Of a stretch of 64,000 nucleotides of DNA, positions 36,083-48,221 are shown piece by piece. The notes under the pieces are model-generated. The model saw only the letters and a program-made list of their open reading frames with translations, had not been told where the DNA came from and searched no databases. Source of the stretch: Xylogone sp. PMI_703 (taxonomy: Eukaryota; Ascomycota; Leotiomycetes). Numbering within the stretch: position 1 is the stretch's first letter; every line of letters starts with the position of its first letter. The translations under genes were made by a program, and so were the position numbers. Location: the NCBI GenBank assembly GCA_021399445.1, contig JAJTUQ010000005.1:1426001-1490000 (forward strand), given 5' to 3'.

Positions 36083-36838
36083 ATGCCTTCTATCTCTGGA
36101 TTGTCAATTCTTATCATTGGGGGCTCCTCCGGGATTGGATTTGCAGTAGCTAAGCTTGCTCTACAAGAGGGTGTGAAGGTGGCCATTGCATCTTCGAATC
36201 ACATCCGTGTAGCTACCGCTGTCGATAACTTGAAGAAGGAATCCCCAAGTGGCCAAATTACTGGTCATCAAGTTGATCTCAAACTTGGCGATGTCGAGGC
36301 AAACCTTGAGAAATTATTCACAGAGGTGGTCACCGCTAACGGTGGGAATGCCCTTGATCACGTCATATTCACGGCTGGAGACGCACTCGCTATCAAAGCC
36401 ATGGAGGACATCGACGTCAATTTCATCCTTGAAGCCGGCAAAGTGCGTTTTGTTGCCCCGCTTCTGGTTGCCAAAATCCTTCCTCGATTCATTAAAAGCA
36501 CGTATAAATCCTCCTTCATCATCACGACAGGCACCATTTCCCAGAAGGCTGTGGCCAATTGGTCTGTTGTTTCTTCCTATATGACTGGGTTGCATGGAAT
36601 GACGAGAAACCTTGCCGTTGATCTGAAACCTATTCGAGTGAATCTTGTGTCTCCTGGTGCCGTTGATACCGAATTGTGGGGCGCTGATCGAGAGAAAAAG
36701 ATTGTAGAGTTTAGTAAAACATCCTTCATGGGAAGGGTGGCCTCTGCCGAAGAGGTTGCCGAGTCATATATCTATCTTATGAAAGATACTAATGCTACGG
36801 GAAGCGTAGTCAGCACGAACGGAGGGAGTATTTTGTGA
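36083..36838 (+). CDS. Short-chain dehydrogenase/reductase (SDR), atypical active site
   Basis: A Rossmann-fold oxidoreductase of 251 aa, the standard SDR length, with no intron. The cofactor loop is GGSSGIG (residues 12-18). NAG-type motif: FTAGDAL near residue 95. Catalytic serine region: TTGTIS near residue 150. The active-site tyrosine is in SSYMTGLHGMTR, but the residue four after Tyr, normally Lys in YxxxK, is Leu. The end of the fold is VNLVSPGAVDTELWG. From memory a fungal subgroup shares this YxxxL arrangement, so the loss may be family-wide rather than damage. An NADP preference is hinted at by the residues after the second strand (ASSNHIR). The substrate is unknown. The start is an ATG with aacATGcc context. 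Confidence 0.88.
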   Translation: MPSISGLSILIIGGSSGIGFAVAKLALQEGVKVAIASSNHIRVATAVDNLKKESPSGQITGHQVDLKLGDVEANLEKLFTEVVTANGGNALDHVIFTAGDALAIKAMEDIDVNFILEAGKVRFVAPLLVAKILPRFIKSTYKSSFIITTGTISQKAVANWSVVSSYMTGLHGMTRNLAVDLKPIRVNLVSPGAVDTELWGADREKKIVEFSKTSFMGRVASAEEVAESYIYLMKDTNATGSVVSTNGGSIL

Positions 36839-37134
36839 AGATGTATGAGCTTTTGAGATATAAATCGACCTCAATTAGCCGAACAATTAGGGCTGGATTC
36901 ACATCACACTGGTAGATTGCATGAGATACTTTTCTGTGATTACAGAACATCAGGCTTGAATCCGAAATTAATTCAGTAATATCTCTCGTTACGGTGAAGA
37001 ACTCATATCTGGTAATGTGATAACCGGCCTTTCAGCTAGAATTTTGCTCAATTTCCTTACATGCAGAATTGAAAACCTGCAAGTAAGCAACTAGATAACA
37101 GTTAAAGTTAGTAATAATTATCAGCAGATATGAA

Positions 37135-38890
37135 TCATTTCTTGATACCTGCAGCCTTCCATCTTGAATTCAGGACTCGATGACAGGTTGTTCGTCCAAC
37201 AAAGAATCTATCCTCTTGAGTAGCATCTGCTATATATGAAAGCCAGAATGCCGCCCGATAAAGACAGTGCAATATTAGAGGGCTAAGCTTGCCAACTCCG
37301 TATACCACAATATGGTGCTCTATTGACCGTGAGAAATACAGAATCTGAAGAGAAGTATCACACACTACAGTATATAATCTGTCTGCATTTTCACGAGTGC
37401 GGGAAGTAATGTGGGAGTTGGCTTTGTTTAGTAGCCACTGAAAGCACGAGTCACTCAGATAATTCTTATAAAACTTCATGAGAGCACTGGAGATATTAGC
37501 AAAACCCCCTTGAGCCACACCTTCTACTTACCTGAAGCACACTGCTGTGGCTATATAAGAGCTATCATGCTCATTCATAGTCAAATCAAGTAGAGCTGAT
37601 GTAGCTTGATTAAGGGTATTCATTTCTTCTAACATGAAGGCAAGGTCTTGATCGCGGTCATCGCAGTGTTGAATTATACGACCGAGCAGATTGAATGCCT
37701 GTGCGAGACGAGCGTGTGGGCTGGTTATTGCTGTGGCTGGTGATGATACGTAGAGTCTCTCCAGGGCAACCATTGCCTGGAGTTGATTAGCAGGTTTGAG
37801 TAATCACGATGAACAATACTAACCCCTGAATCCTAAGCTTCGTTATCCGCTGGACGAGGACTGTATTTCTTCGGGTCTTTTGTACTTAGCGGTAGAAGAT
37901 CTCTACTCACAGTCACATACCTGGATCCCGTCAGGTAATCCTTCCATTTAGTATTTTTGACATACCTATCTAGCATTATGATAATCCACCATACTAGAAC
38001 TTGCTATTCCCAATTTGATCAATGTTGAAGATGGCGTGGCCCCTCTTGGTTAGGGAGCCCAAGGGAAACAGCTTGCCTTGCGCAGTGCGCCGCTGTTGTA
38101 TACGCGGCTGGATATATGCCATGACCTGTCTCGTAAACCGCTATCAACACTGTTCCTTTGAAAAACTGCTAGGGACTGGAGCCCCGTCATCTTTAATTAT
38201 ATGTTGAACATCTTGACGATCTTGTATAAGGGGAAAGCTTCTGGACGTGTATCGTTTTGGGGTGTATGTAATAGTAGCTTCATATAAAAGAGAAGAAAGG
38301 CCGGATCTGGCTGAAGATTATTTTCAGAGTGATGAAGCACTCTTTTCATACGCATCTTCTTGATTATGGGCATCTAGTTGCGGAAGGTATCAAATATTGA
38401 GATACCAGCTGCTCTACATCTTGGAGCTAGTTATATTTGTCTTTCAGAGCATTCATAATGTCATTTGACACTGGAATGGGAGTGGGTTGCAAATACGAGT
38501 GAAGATGAGTGAAATATCTCTGATCAGGAAGAACATATTCGCGACCAAACTTCGTCTGGTGTCATTACTTTCATTGAGTAACGGTGATGCTGAGGAAGCA
38601 AATCCGGTCTTATTTCCCATTGATGATTCCTTTACTAGTTTCTGTAATACCTCAACCTGAGCTTTTAGAAGTGCAATTTCTTCTTCAGGTTTTGGGCCAC
38701 GGCTCTGGAGGGAGTAGTTACATGCTCGACTGTCAGAGCACTGTGGGCCAGTACAATGGGTATGGCCGAGGACACGAGTCAGTACAGTGGGCACGGCAAT
38801 TAGGGATAGTATGGCTACGATATAGCTGGTGGTTAGAAAGTTATGCCTATAAATACAGCGTCTATCTGTATTTAGAAGGCCAGAGATCAA
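37135..38890 (-). pseudogene. Decayed Zn2Cys6 transcription factor
   Basis: Two ends of a fungal zinc-cluster regulator survive without the middle. At about 38.5-38.9 kb the frame HCTGPQCSDSRACNYSLQSR, then PEEEIALLKAQVEVLQKL, looks like the end of a Zn2Cys6 cluster (cysteine spacing spoiled) with its linker and coiled-coil dimerisation helix. At 37.1-37.8 kb two frames join through a 46-nt GTAAGT...CAG intron (37495-37540) into an intact-looking C-terminal region (VYGVGKLSPLILHCLYRAAF, then ending HRVLNSRWKAAG), as in fungal-specific transcription factors. The region between (37.8-38.45 kb) is too short for the roughly 300-residue middle homology domain and is full of stops. I infer an internal deletion plus decay. 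Confidence 0.45.
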
Positions 38891-39032
38891 TCTGTATTGT
38901 TATCTTAAACCTTAGTTATCGAATATACACTGTATTGTCGCTTCTTGACTTTCCTTTACTCTGTACGACGAGTATCTCTGACATATTGATCTCTTTTTCT
39001 TCTCGAGGAGTACAGACCGCTGGAAGTCAGGT

Positions 39033-39264
39033 ATGGCGAGACCCAGAGGCAAGGCAAATGCCTCGCAGACCAGAGACGACGTCTCTAACTCCGTGAGCTC
39101 GGGAATCCACGAGCCAGCGCCTGAACTCGGTTTGCAGAATGCCTAATTAGCTATTGTAACTTCGCTGCTCACGGAATTGGACAGTCCTGAGCCAGACGAC
39201 GAACGTCTATGTCTTGACCTCCGGGAGAAGACAGAAAAAGAAAAGCTCGACCGAGTAATCGAAT
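39033..39264 (+). pseudogene. Short relic, possibly N-terminal gag-like
   Basis: One frame from ATG 39033 reads MARPRGKANASQTRDDV, meets a single TAA near 39144, then continues in frame with TELDSPEPDDERLCLDLREK and a charged helix to 39264, where further stops follow. The TAA could be a mutated CAA. It lies just outside the transposon block and may be the start of another decayed element. Family uncertain. Confidence 0.25.
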
Positions 39265-39826
39265 AAGAGTAAAGAGTACGTTGTTTTATAGTTAAACGTA
39301 CTTACGCAGAAATTATCAATAGTAGCCTTACTCTGCAGCTTCTTCCACACCTTCAAAGCATACCATTTACATCTTAGCCCCATGTCTGCCAGGTCAGCAA
39401 CAGAAACGCCACACGATGCAAGAGAGAGCCGCCTTACTATGCATGTATACGGCGGGTATGTTGTTGCTGTTGCTGGGAGTGCTTGGAAACGCCGACTTGA
39501 TGCACCCAGCTAGGATAGATTGCCGGCGTACGGCAGTCCCCTATATGCTTTGTTAGTTGTTTTGTCTTCTGGATGGATACAGCCACAAACCGCAGCGTTC
39601 ATCCAATCTATTACAATTATTAGTAACAATCGAGCACTACAGTAGCAGAAGCAGTAGTTACCTGAATTCGACAGCTACAACATTTGGAGGACAGCATTTA
39701 TGGGTAGTCTCGTATGTTGTACACCACGCCTGAACAGTATATCTGACATACTCACATCGAAACTCAACTTAAGTATAATCACACATGATACCCAGGGCTC
39801 AGGCTCATGTTAATTAATTTAAAGTA

Positions 39827-39971
39827 ATCGTCGGCTCTCTTCGCTTAATCGGCCTGCATTTCTAGTCGTCGCCTCCTAGTCGGTGGACGTGAGTGTGACC
39901 ACAAAGCGAGTGTGACTATTTATTTTTTTGTATGCGTTTTGTATAGTAAAAAATAATCAATTTCATTGTAC
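39827..39971. repeat. Left TIR of copy A
   Basis: 145 bp. Its first 64 bp match the reverse complement of the right TIR of copy B (54580-54724) without a mismatch that I can see. Confidence 0.9.
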
Positions 39972-40376
39972 TTATAATACAGAATATTCCTCAACCTTTG
40001 ATATATCTGATTCTGATGAAGCTAGCATTGAATTGTTTGAATTGCTTGAATCGCTTGAATCTGAATTTACTGATTTGTAGCCATCTTCATCAATATTCAA
40101 GCTTATATATTTCTCCTCTTCCTTCTCCTCCTCCTCCTTTTCTTCTTCCTCTTTTGTTACTCCAAAGAAAATCCATGTATGTACTAGTATTACTCTATTC
40201 ATAGTCTTTATACCCTGAGACCGTATATCTACCTTTTCCGGTAATCCAAAGTTAGTCTGTAGGTTTGTATTAATTGATTCAAGGCCTTGAGAGTCTTTCG
40301 TAAACTCTGGGAATGATAGAGAAGTATACTTTTTATACAATTCTAGAATACTTAAAGTCTTTTTTAACTTTTTCAA
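39972..40376 (-). pseudogene. C-terminal piece of the pogo-like transposase, copy A
   Basis: 134 open codons on the minus strand ending at TAA next to the TIR. The remainder of the coding sequence toward 42 kb is closed by many stops. The content is a Leu/Lys helix, a low-complexity acidic run and a Ser/Asn-rich tail. The matching stretch of copy B (from about 52460) is also broken. Confidence 0.6.
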
Positions 40377-42030
40377 GGTTTTTTTTCGAAATCTTTTTTT
40401 TGTATTATATTATTTAAGTAATTTTTTGTTCTCTTTTTTCTTGATTAATTATTCTTTTCAATATTCTAATCTTTTTATTAATTTCTTTCTTTGTTTTTTT
40501 ATATTCTTTTTCTTCTTTAGCTATTGTTGTTCATTTTGTAGTTAGTTTCTCTTTTCTCTGAAACTTTTTACGGTTTTGTAATTTCCTGGTTATAATATTC
40601 CTAAGCCTTTTATATATAATAAATAGTTAAAATTTAATAAATTCTTTTTTTTCTAAGATTATATAAATACTTTTTACGAAAGACTTAAACTTCTGTTGAA
40701 AAAGAAAACTAAGAATATTTATAACTTTATTTTTAAGCTTATTTATCTGATATTAAACTTGTTGTATAATTTTAGAAGTACCCTGTTTAAGTAAATTTAG
40801 CTTTGGTAGTTTAGTTTTAAACTTCTTCGTATACTTATCCATAAGCTTGAAAGTGATATTTTTATGTAATGAATATATGTTAGACTTTTTTTAAATGTTC
40901 TAAATAGTAAATTTAATAAAGATTTGATATCAAATCTGAGGTAAATCTCAAAAAAAAAAGATAATTAAATAGTCAAAATCTAAAGATTTTATAATACGTT
41001 AAATTACTTTATTATATTAATATTTATATAATTAAAATACTTTTATATCCAAAGGTTATATATAATAAGTAAAATAAGATAAAAACGTTAATAAGATCAT
41101 ATTATTCTTTTTAGTTAATAAGGTAAAATTTGGTGATATATAATTATTATAGTTATTTATAAGAAAAAGTTTATATAATTAATCTAGATCAACTTTAGTA
41201 TATTTAATAAAGTGTTAAAATTACCGGAGATTAATATAATCAGTTATATAATCATTATTAATCAATTTAACTAATTTTGGACTATTCAACTTGTCTTTAC
41301 TATATTAAGAATTTATATAATATTTACCTTAAATAATAATTATTAATAAAATAAGACTTTTTTCATTAATATATATAATTTTGATTATAATGATTAATTT
41401 TCGGTTTTCAGAGCTTAAAAAATAAAGTTATTAACATTCGAAAAAACATTCTTTTATATAAAATATAAAAGGAAGAATTATATTTTAGTAATTTTTATAA
41501 AAATTAATATTTTTACTTTTTTAAGACATTTAATTCTAAATTCAGATTCGTCAAAGTTATAAAATTTTTTATTATAAATATTATAATACTTTATAATAAC
41601 TTTATACTATTTAAACTAATTTTCTATATTTTTATAGTTTTAGGCTATAATCTTATTATATGTTATTGATTTAGTCTTGATTTTATAAAAGTATAATTAA
41701 CTTTTTCATTACTTCCAGAACTAACTTACAGTTAAAGAAGATTGATTAATTTCGTTGTACATATAATAAATAATATTAAATATAATATTTTTAATAAGTA
41801 ATTAGTTATTTTTGAGTAATAATTTAATATAAGTATAAATAGCTTATTCTTGAGTAATTATTAATATTCAATTTTGGTTATTATATTATTTGTACTTAAT
41901 ATTAAATAAAGTACTTTACTTTTTGGTTATAACTAAAGTTAACTAACTAATCTTGAATATCTTACTTGTTATATAAAGACTTTTGTTAAAGTTTTCGGAA
42001 AGTTATTCTTTAATTATTAAAAGGTATTAC

Positions 42031-42687
42031 TGTCACAACCCTGCAAGGTTGTGACAAGTGACCTGATTATAAGGTCTTTATAGCCGTCACCTTAGTTAAA
42101 TAAGTATAAGATAAGATGGCTATCAGGGTCCTGGTTATAGTATCATTAGTACTATTGTATTACTAGTACTAACGAAAGGATAGTACAAGTTCAACATTAG
42201 TATTATAGAAAAGATTGTATAAGTTAAAAGATAGTATTATCGGAATTATAGTATTAACCCTTTGGTTATACTAATTAGGTAAAAGTACTATCGGAGAAAT
42301 AATATTACTTTTCTGTTTGTGCTAATGATTTATTTGTACGTACAAAAAGCTAATATTAGTAATTAAACAAGCATCTGGATTAGCTAAGACGATTAGTTAG
42401 ATCAGTACTGATCGACATGACCTGAAGGGATCAGGAGGATCAGTACTGATCGTACTGATTCTACGATCAGTTAAGCTTGAACTGATTTATCTAATCCCAA
42501 GGTTTATTCACTTTATAAGTAAATAGTTTTACAGTAGATAAAAGCTTTGTACTCAACTCAATTGATTTATAGTATACTTACATTTCATAATAATTATCCT
42601 AAACTATAATAAAATTATTCTCTTGCCCTTTATCTTCATCTATCATTTGAATAATAAATAACCTTAAACCTTTATAAGAATGTTATA
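42031..42687 (+). repeat. 5' LTR, 657 bp
   Basis: Starts TGTCACAACC and ends GTTATA (ancestral GTTACA, as kept in the solo LTR). The first 26 bp form a 10-bp inverted repeat with a 6-bp loop (42031-42040 with 42047-42056). Two copies of the palindrome GATCAGTACTGATC lie at 42400-42413 and 42438-42451. Confidence 0.93.
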
Positions 42688-42949
42688 CTTTGAGTACCTT
42701 GAAACTCGAAAATACTATAGCTAGAGACTCATCTTTACAATAGAATCTTTAAGCCTTCGAGGCTAATCCTAATTCGACAACCAACTTCATTAAAAGAAAG
42801 CTAGACCTAAAAAAGATCGAAAACTTTAGAAGAGACAGGTTTAAGCTAAAACTTTTCAAATTCTGAACTTATTTATATTTGAACTTATATAAAAATAAGT
42901 TTCAAAATGATTTTCAACGGATTATATAACTATTTACTTACCTAGAAAA

Positions 42950-43600
42950 AGAAATATTACAATAAACTTTGCCATATATAAAGAACTTCAAGAATTTCAC
43001 CGAAAAAGATGAAGAAAAATAGTAAGATACCATTAATTTGTTTGTATCCTTTAAAAGCTTTGAAGAAAAAATAGAAAAAGTCTTCGGGGATCTTCATGAA
43101 ACAGACAAAGCAAAACAGTAATTATACGCCTTAAAACAAACTAATTCTGCTTTTGTTTATAATATTAAATTCTGGTAATTAAATAATATAACTAACTAAG
43201 AGAACAGAATATTAATGTTCTGGTATCGCCAGAGGTTAAAAAAATCCATTAAAGACGAATTAACTTATATCAGATCTCGTCCGGATACATTAGTTAAGTA
43301 GATGAGAGAAGCCGAGGAGATTGATAATTTTTAATACGAATAATGTATAAAAAAGAAAAGAAGAATTCTTTACTCTTTATAAACAAATAAATGAAAAGAT
43401 TACATCAATGATTAAGAGGACCTGATAGACCTCAATAGAATCACAGAAGGAAAAAGATAAGGTTCAAAGAACTATAATAAAGAATCATCAAAAAGAAAAA
43501 ACAAATATAACTTGACTCTTGAATAATACAAAGAAAAGAGAGAAAAGAAACTTTACTACAAGTATGAATAAGCTAGACATATTGCCTGGGAACATAATAA
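42950..43600 (+). pseudogene. gag-like remnant of the Ty3/gypsy element
   Basis: Fragmented plus-strand frames after the 5' LTR, rich in Lys and Glu, with many TAA/TAG stops. Placement, not motif, supports the gag call. No zinc knuckle could be read with certainty. Confidence 0.45.
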
Positions 43601-44779
43601 TAAAGACAAAAAGAAGCCAAAGGAGGCTAAGACTGTGTTTATGGTATTCTCGGCTAAAGATAACGAATCCTACGGTTTAGGTGATGTCTTATTAGTAAAA
43701 TAAAGTAACTCTGACGAGTTACCAGAGAATGTTAAAGATTGGTCTGTAGACCAGATCCTGTAGATTTTTCTTACGGAAGATTTTACGACAGAAGTTTATT
43801 ATGATACCAGGAGTATGACGTCTTCAGGAGTCTTTTCTCTTATCATCAGTGAGTTAGACATATTAATGTTTGCCGGGAAGGAAGTGGAGCGACAGGGCTT
43901 GGAAACTGCTAACCCTGATAACTTTCCTCCAGAAGAATATTAAGACACTATTGACCTGCCGGACCTGTTCCTCCTAGGACAAGTTGGGGGAGAACCGATA
44001 ATCTGTGAAGAATTTCAGGACAGTTTCAATCAAGTTAACTGGGAATCCCCGAAAGGAAAAGGATATGCTAGAATTTCACCAGTGTATTCCCCATATACAA
44101 TACCTAAGGCATCAGAACCTAATCAAAGAATAGCAGAGGAATCTTTTCAGAAAATCTTCTGGAGTTCTGAGCTCTTTAACCACGTAGAACAAAAGAACTT
44201 TATCGTCTAACCTTACCAAACAAATAAGCCATAAGTAAGCAAAAAAATGATATTAGTTAGAACAGCTCTTTACCCTGATGGAAACTATGTAAAAACCTGG
44301 AGACTAGTCAAAAGAAATATCTTTTAAGATATATTACTTTAGTAAAATAAACTTTTTTAGTACAGAATATAGAAATTAAGAATAATAGTTAAAGTTATGT
44401 GGTCTAACTTCGAAAAAATCATTATTAATAGATTATACTACGATAACCTGGTACTTTATTCTCTGGGAGAAAATATATAGTCACTCCGACAGGACTCTTA
44501 CGCCTAGATTGTATATTATGAAAATTAAGAAAAAATGTATTAGGCTAAAAAGAAGACATATCAAAAAACAATTTTTTATACAGAATATCAAAAGTAAGAT
44601 TATAGTTATAGAATAAGCTATTATTATGAATTTAACGATGAATGGATGTTCTTTAAAAAGTATATCGATAATCTATTTAACCTGAGGAAGTTTAGAACAA
44701 GGAAGACTTTACTTTAGATGACTTAAGAAGAAGAATTTAATATAGAATTTGCTTCTGATATGTTTATGGCTGGCGAAAG

Positions 44780-47700
44780 AGAAGTTATTTAATTAGATAT
44801 TAAGTTTAGCAACAAAAACTTTAAAGTTTTAGTAAATTCGGGAAACCAGATTAACCTAATCTTGTCATAAGTTATTAAGATAATAAACATATAGATTAAA
44901 GTCTATAATTAGTCTTTACGAATGGCCGATGGCTTATTGGTAAAGGAAAGAATATTTGCCAGAACTAAATCGTTTATCATAAAGATTAGAAATTACCAAG
45001 AACAAATCCGGTTTGAGATTTCCTCCCTTGGAAGAAAAGATATTATTCTAAGACAATCTTGGTTAGAATTCTATAACTTAAATATTAACTGGAAAACAAA
45101 GAAATTGACATTTAAATACTATTGCAGTATTAGACTAAAGGAATAGTTTACATAAGATGTTTTTATTGTTGAACTTACTTAAAATAACTTCTAGAATAAA
45201 CTGAATACTTTCCTGGAAGAATATTAAGATTATCATAAGTTATTTATTTTATGACCGAAGAATGTAACTTTATTTTTATACAAAGAATAGGACTACAAAA
45301 TCATTCTTTAGGAAAATATAACCTTTTCATATAGACTTATTTATGGAACAAATCTCACCAGGGATGAGATCCTGAAGGAATGACTAGATGAACAAACTAT
45401 AAAGAGTTTCTACAAAAAGTCAAGCTCTTTGTGGGGAGTGTCATTGATATGAGTGTTAAAGCTAGATAACCCCTGGGGAAGACTATATGGAGATTACAGA
45501 AATTTAAACAGTAAAACTATAAAAAACAAATATTTATTATCTTGTATTAATAATATATAAGATATACTTATTGAAGCTAGATATTTTACGAAATTAGACT
45601 TTGTTACAGAATTTAACTTAATAAGGATCAAAGAGAGATATAAGTAATATATTATTATTCGAACCAAATATAGACTTTATAAATTTTTGGTCATACCTTT
45701 TAGTCTGACGAATATACTAATAACTATACAGAAAGTGAATAATATGATCTTGAGACTATATTTGGATTACTTTATAATAATATATTTAAATGATATCTTG
45801 ATTTATTCTAAGACGTTGGAAGAATACAGATAATATATTTATATTATATTTAAGGTATTGATCGATAATAACATAAAGTATAAACTAGTTAAGTATTAGT
45901 TTAATGTAACAGAAGTGAAATTCCTAGGTGAAATAGTTTTGGACAAAGGATTTTGAATAAATTCAGAGAAAGTAAAAGTTATCAGAGAATGACTTATTCT
46001 AAAGATAGTCAAAAAAGTTCAATAATTTAATAGACTTATTAATTATTATAGATATTATATAATAGCTTACTCAAAGATAGTCAGTCTGTTGACAGAATTA
46101 ATGAAGAAAAATATACCCTTCGTTTGGGAAGAAAAACAGAAAAGAGTTTTCCAAAAGATTAAAGATTAGTTTGACGAAGACTAAATACTAGCCTATATTA
46201 ATCTTGAGAAATTATACTTACTGGAAACAGACACTTCAAGTAAGACGTTAAGTGAAGTCTTGTCATAAAGGGATAACAAAGAATATTAGAGGTTGATAGC
46301 TTTTTATTCTCGAAAGTTTATTCTAGTAAAGTTAAACTATAATATCTACAAGAAAGAATTCTTGGTTATTGTAAATTGTTGTAAGTATTAAAAAGTTTAT
46401 TTATGTAGTATCAAATATTTATTCGAGATTTTATCAGACTACAAGAATCTAACAATCTTTATGATTACTAAAGATTTCAACAGTAAACAAGTGTATTAAT
46501 ATGAAAAGTTAACATAATATAATTTTAGAATTTGTTATATCCAAAAATCAGAGAATGTTAAGGTTAATACTTTAAGTAAGTAATCAGATTATATAAAAAG
46601 AAGTTCTAAGTAAGAATTCATTATGTTTAGGAAAGAAAATGATACTTTATGTCTTAATCATATATAAATATTAATGGTTACATAAATTATTAACGAGGAA
46701 TAGCTAGAAAAGATTAAGTTAATTATTACAGAAAAGAAAGAAATCTCTAAGGATCCTGAAACTGGTTAGCTCGAGGATCAGGAATTTCCAGGCATTTGGC
46801 TAAAGGACGAGAAAGTATTTATTTTATTAGTAATTACTTAAAAGTTTGTGAAAGAATAACATGAATTATTTATGTATGGTCACTAAGGAATTATAAAGAC
46901 CAAGAACTGATTATAATAAGAATTCTTTATTTTTAAACTTTAGTAAAAAGTCATTAAAGTTGTCAATAACTATAATATCTGTTATAAGACTAAAATATCA
47001 AGGAAAAAGCTAATAAAACAATTAATGTTTTTTTAGATATCAGAAAAGCCTTGGACTTTTATTTCATAGGATTTTATTATAAGATTACCCTTATCAAGAA
47101 ATGTTAACAGACTAGATAAAGATTATTATGACTTTATCTTTATTATAATAGATAAACTTACGAAGTACTTTATTATGTTGTTATGGAAAGAAACATAAAT
47201 GATTGAGGATTTAACGGAAATTATAATTTCCAGGATTATAACAGATTATAATATTTTAACAGAAATTATTTCGGATAAAGATAAACTCTTTATGTCGAAA
47301 TTCTAAGAAGTAATCTGTAAGAGATTAAACATTAAAAGAAAAATCATTACGAAAAGATAGGCTCAGACAGACAGTCAGACTGAATGAGTAAACCAGATCA
47401 TAAAAGCTTATCTTCGCTGTTATATAGATTATAAACAGTTAAATTAGAGAGATTTTTTATTAATAATATAATTAGTATATAATAGTACAAAAAGCAAAAT
47501 TACTAAAGTTATACTTTTCTTTGCGAATTATGGTTATAAAGCTTAAACTTACTTTATAAAAATAAAAGTAAGAAATATTTCTAAGACAGTTAAACAATAA
47601 ACAAATAAATTAGAGAAAATCTATAATTACTTAAAGTACAATATTAAATTCGTATAAGAATATATAAAAAATATTATAATCAAAAATATAATATAAAACC

Positions 47701-48115
47701 TGAGCTTGAAGAAGGAGATAAAGTTTATATTATCTGTAGATTTATCAAAACGACAAGATTAAGCGATAAATTAAACTAAAAAAAGATTAAATTATACAAA
47801 ATCAAAAAAAAACTAAAAAATCTGATATATAAACTAGAACTCCTTAACATTATACGAATATACTTAATATTTTATGTAATTATACTAAAAAAAATATTAC
47901 CAAAATTGTCACTAACTCCAGACTTAGAACTAGAATAAGATCCAAACATGGAATAAAAAGTAGAAAAAATCTTAGATAACAAGTTAATAAAAAATAAGAA
48001 ACAATATCTGGTCAGATGGAAGAAATAAGAAAAGTATAAATGATTAAATACATGAGAACCAAAGAAACACTTTACCAATTCTAATAAGCTCCTGGAGATA
48101 TATGAACGGGCAAAA
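44780..48115 (+). pseudogene. pol remnant: protease, RT, RNase H, integrase, chromodomain
   Basis: Protease: a D/N-S-G type loop near 44830 and an intact 74-codon piece at 44922-45146 (MADGLLVKERIFARTK, then GRKDIILRQSWLEFYNLNIN). Reverse transcriptase: ARYFTKLDF, then FLVIPFSLTN, then LNDILIYSKTLEEY near 45.79 kb, where the normally double Asp box reads N-D, as a G-to-A change would cause. Integrase: YNICYKTK and later SDKDKLFMSKF and QTDSQTE near 47.3 kb. C-terminus: chromodomain-like W-K and EPKKHFTNSNKLLEIYERAK. Dozens of TAA/TAG codons interrupt it. Confidence 0.85.
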
Positions 48116-48221
48116 CAAGCCAGGATAAATCAAACAGAATATCGGCGTAAGCAAGGAAATCAGCGTCAGAGGAGAAGGCCTCGGAAAGACCAGCTTCTGC
48201 CTGCTAAGTAACTTCTGCCTG

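Noticed and set aside
39972..40376. Independent host gene of 134 codons
   Set aside because: It lies exactly inside DNA transposon copy A next to its TIR, and copy B has the same region in broken form, so it is a transposase remnant.
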